From an uncultured bacterium (lineage in GTDB: Bacteria > Eisenbacteria > RBG-16-71-46 > CAIMUX01): a stretch of DNA of 5,841 bases. Each line of letters begins with the position of its first letter. The first letter of the stretch is position 1. This document shows, piece by piece, positions 3,657 through 5,841 of this stretch. The stretch is taken from assembly GCA_946886185.1 (NCBI GenBank), contig CAMPIC010000215.1:1-5841 (forward strand), in the 5' to 3' direction. A program made the translations under genes and the position numbers. The notes below the pieces were generated by a model. The model worked only from the letters and a program-made list of their open reading frames with translations. It did no database searches and was not told the origin of the DNA.

Positions 3657-5841
3657 ATGCGCACTCAGTTCCACCGTATGGTCGCAAGGTTCGCTTCCGA
3701 CGAGTGCACGGGTGCCGCATCTCGTTTCGACCTGAGAGTCTCATCGCGGCTTCGAGGTGTTGTGGGGTTGTTGGCATACGCAGACGTAGGCACCCGGTCG
3801 CTCGCGTGGCCAGGCGGATGGGTGCGGGAAACCAGTCCTCCGTATGGCGCGCCACCGGCGTGTTCGCCGTTGGAGGTCGCGCAGGAGCTACTCGCTGCGT
3901 GGCATGCACTCGCACGCGCCGAATCCGCGGTCACCCTGGCCGAGGGGGATACTCTGCGCCTCGTATCCGACCAGCGCCTCCATTTGCGTCTCGGATTTTC
4001 CACCTTCCACGATTTTTGCGTGGAAGCAGCCGAGATGACAGCGAGCACGGGCAAGCGGCGTATCGCTGTGAGTCGCCTCGCCTCGGAAGTTCCCGCTGTG
4101 CGGGACGCCTTGCTCGAGGGAACAGTGTCTCCGTGCCAGGCGTTGGCGCTGCGGCCTGTCGCGACGACGGAGTCCGCGCCGTGGTGGATCGCGGTTGCGG
4201 CGCGGTCGACCGTGACGGAACTGCGCGCTGCCGTACGTCAAGCGTCCGCTGCTGAGCAGGCCGCCTCTTCGCAGTCTGCATCCGCGGAAGCCTTATCCTC
4301 CGAGCTCGATCCAAGTGACGAAGGACCGGAAGGAAGGCGCGTCTCCATCGCTGCCCCGATCGCGGCGCGCCTCGCGTTCGAGGAAGGGCTGGAGCAGGCT
4401 CGCAAGACGTTGGGCTACGACGCCCCTCGTCATGCGTGCGTCGCTGCGATGCTTGCCGAGGTCGCTGGAGACGGTTTGACGACCGCGTCAGATCCTAGCG
4501 GTGAGGCAGAGGTCGACTCTGAGCCCGCCGATCCGCAACAACGGCGCCTCCAGCGGCTATGTCGCAGCCAGCACCGAGTCCGTCCGTTCGCGACTTCGCG
4601 TGACTCCGGTTCCGCGTCGAGGTCGACCCCTACCGCATCGACGTCCGAAGAAGCTCCGACACAGGGCCTCTCTGTGAGCTCTGAATCGTCCCCGAGGCGC
4701 GACCCCGTGTCGTCTGAATCCGTCCGCGTTCCCGGCTTTCTGCGCGACTCGATGGCGCGCGCGCGGCAAACCATCGATCACGTGTACGAACAGCTGGATT
4801 CGTTCCACGAGTTGCTCGAAGAGGCGCCGACGAAGGCGGACGCGGCGGATCCCGTCACGATGGTCGAACGTCTCGAAGAGATCCGCGCCATCTCGGCCCC
4901 GATCCACGTGCTTTCGCTGCGTGTCCTCCTGCACCTCGAGGATGTGTCGGCCGCGCGCTATCTCGGACTTCGGTCGCAGGAAGCTCTGGCGGAGGCACAT
5001 CTTGGTTTGTCTCCGCGCACGTTTCGGCACTTCTTGGCCGAGGCTTGGCAGATGAAGCGGCGGCCGGAGATCGAGACTGCCTACCTCTCGGGAAGGGTCG
5101 GAGTCTCCAGATTGCGGTTGCTCGCTTCGATCGAGCCGCGACGACTCGATAAGTTCCTGGCTCGCGCGCGTCGCGTCACGCTCCGGCAATTGAAGCGGGA
5201 GCTTCGGCTCCACGAAAAGCTCGTTATCCTCCGTGACCAGCTCCAACGGGAGAGGAGTGCACAGGAGCGTTTCGCCGAACGCCATCAAGATGTGGAACGG
5301 GGAGTGCGTCCCGGACCGAATCACGATTGCAAGGACCGTCCGCCCGTCCTGGTGTTGTCGGAGCGCGATCTCGATCCGCTTCCCGGACAGGACCTGGACG
5401 CAAAGCTCGCCTGCATCCTGCTCCAACACGGCCACGTCGCGCAGGACATGGAGAAGAGTCTGTCGCGACCGGGATTGTGCGCGCCTGGAGAAGCCGCATC
5501 GCTCATCGCGAAGGCGCGCAAGTTGGGACACCGGACTGCACGCGACGCCGGAAGTTGTGGTCGCGCGAATTGCGACGCTAGAAGTGGTGCGAACGCGAAT
5601 CGCGGCGGTGGAAGTTGTGGGTGCGCGAATCGCCACGCTTCAACCGGCTTGCCCGAGGGGAACGACCGCGCTGGGGACGACGAGTACGAGATCTATCGGC
5701 GCGATCCGGCGGCGAATCCCGCGCTGATGCGATTGCTCGAAGCGCTCGTCGACCTGGCGCTTCTTTCCGTATGCGACGATTCGGTGCTGGTCGGATCCCA
5801 GGTATACCCTCGCGGACGGCAATCATTGAACCTCGCGGGCG
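3657..5841 (+). CDS. Large DUF222/HNH-endonuclease-like protein with internal duplication (3' end beyond window)
   Basis: The plus-strand frame is open from the stop at 3609 to the right edge, giving 728 codons from ATG 3657. Two related helical modules are visible. Residues about 106-190 carry LRLGFSTFHDFCVEAAEM, then VPAVRDALLEGTVSPCQALAL and STVTELRAAVRQ. Residues about 434-510 carry RYLGLRSQEALAEAHLGLSP, then RPEIETAYLSGRVGVSRLRL and RVTLRQLKRELR. This pattern (LGF-x-SF, LGLS-x-RT, G-R-V-S, T-V-x-x-L) is what I know from HNH-associated proteins of deltaproteobacteria. Residues about 226-275 (VSIAAPIAARLAFEEGLEQA) match the region between modules in that family, and a Ser/Thr-rich linker follows. 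In relatives an HNH nuclease domain comes last; it would lie outside this window, so nuclease activity cannot be claimed. ATG 3678 is the alternative start, and neither has a good ribosome site. The gene is sure, the family moderately so. Confidence 0.75.
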   Translation, partial: MRTQFHRMVARFASDECTGAASRFDLRVSSRLRGVVGLLAYADVGTRSLAWPGGWVRETSPPYGAPPACSPLEVAQELLAAWHALARAESAVTLAEGDTLRLVSDQRLHLRLGFSTFHDFCVEAAEMTASTGKRRIAVSRLASEVPAVRDALLEGTVSPCQALALRPVATTESAPWWIAVAARSTVTELRAAVRQASAAEQAASSQSASAEALSSELDPSDEGPEGRRVSIAAPIAARLAFEEGLEQARKTLGYDAPRHACVAAMLAEVAGDGLTTASDPSGEAEVDSEPADPQQRRLQRLCRSQHRVRPFATSRDSGSASRSTPTASTSEEAPTQGLSVSSESSPRRDPVSSESVRVPGFLRDSMARARQTIDHVYEQLDSFHELLEEAPTKADAADPVTMVERLEEIRAISAPIHVLSLRVLLHLEDVSAARYLGLRSQEALAEAHLGLSPRTFRHFLAEAWQMKRRPEIETAYLSGRVGVSRLRLLASIEPRRLDKFLARARRVTLRQLKRELRLHEKLVILRDQLQRERSAQERFAERHQDVERGVRPGPNHDCKDRPPVLVLSERDLDPLPGQDLDAKLACILLQHGHVAQDMEKSLSRPGLCAPGEAASLIAKARKLGHRTARDAGSCGRANCDARSGANANRGGGSCGCANRHASTGLPEGNDRAGDDEYEIYRRDPAANPALMRLLEALVDLALLSVCDDSVLVGSQVYPRGRQSLNLAG
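5547..5636 (+). repeat. Three in-frame 30-bp repeats (Gly/Cys/Asn-rich decapeptides) inside the HNH-like gene
   Basis: Units 5547-5576, 5577-5606 and 5607-5636 share the GGAAGTTGTGG-type start and the GCGCGAAT core. They encode AGSCGRANCD, ARSGANANRG and GGSCGCANRH at residues about 631-660. Thirty bases keep the frame, so the insertion lengthens a flexible linker without breaking the protein. The cysteines occur in two of three units and do not form a recognisable zinc motif. Confidence 0.8.

Noticed and set aside
3524..4255. A plus-strand ORF starting in the AT-rich island
   Set aside because: It overlaps the HNH-like gene in another frame for most of its length, has no clear ribosome site, and becomes Arg/Gly/Cys-rich shadow sequence after about 50 residues.
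4557..5636. A 359-codon minus-strand open frame opposite the HNH-like gene
   Set aside because: It has no signal, domain or ribosome site, and its Arg/Leu-rich product mirrors the codons of the plus-strand gene, which shows recognisable duplicated motifs across the same bases.

Overview
The window is GC-rich DNA, apart from one AT-rich island near 3541-3600. It holds four protein-coding loci separated by unusually repeat-laden spacers. Signal peptides, Shine-Dalgarno sites, GTG/ATG starts and a 4-base stop/start overlap mark it as bacterial. The right-end gene resembles duplicated DUF222/HNH-endonuclease-like proteins that I associate with deltaproteobacteria and Myxococcota. Together with the secreted beta-helix-type protein, this suggests a Myxococcota-like or related environmental bacterium, but that is a weak taxonomic inference.

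Layout. (1) 1-814, minus strand: the 5' part of a secreted, probably parallel beta-helix protein that runs off the left edge. (2) 815-1688: a divergent spacer of about 870 bases. It carries a seven-unit 33-bp tandem array (862-1091), which on the minus strand can also be read as a small hendecad coiled-coil ORF. It also carries an 18-unit array of about 10 bp (1351-1530) and a promoter-like TATACT enclosed in a perfect inverted repeat (1552-1569). (3) 1689-2952, plus strand: a two-gene unit. The first gene is a secreted carboxypeptidase-regulatory-like (CRL) beta-sandwich protein broken by a one-base frameshift near 1805. The second is a membrane-anchored protein with a predicted external coiled coil and C-terminal domain. 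(4) 2953-3656: a spacer with a 14-unit 17-bp array of small hairpin-forming units (3210-3454), followed by the AT-rich island. (5) 3657-5841, plus strand: a large HNH/DUF222-like protein with an internal duplication, open to the right edge, so its C-terminal (possibly catalytic) domain is not visible.

How the parts relate. The CRL protein and the membrane protein are translationally coupled and both appear to act outside the cytoplasmic membrane, so they may form one envelope module. Three of the four tandem arrays sit in spacers beside gene starts or ends, and the fourth lies in frame inside the HNH-like gene. The arrays have different units (33, 10, 17 and 30 bp). Local repeat expansion with a different unit at each site is the most distinctive property of the window. 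No tRNA, rRNA, CRISPR array or insertion sequence was recognised.
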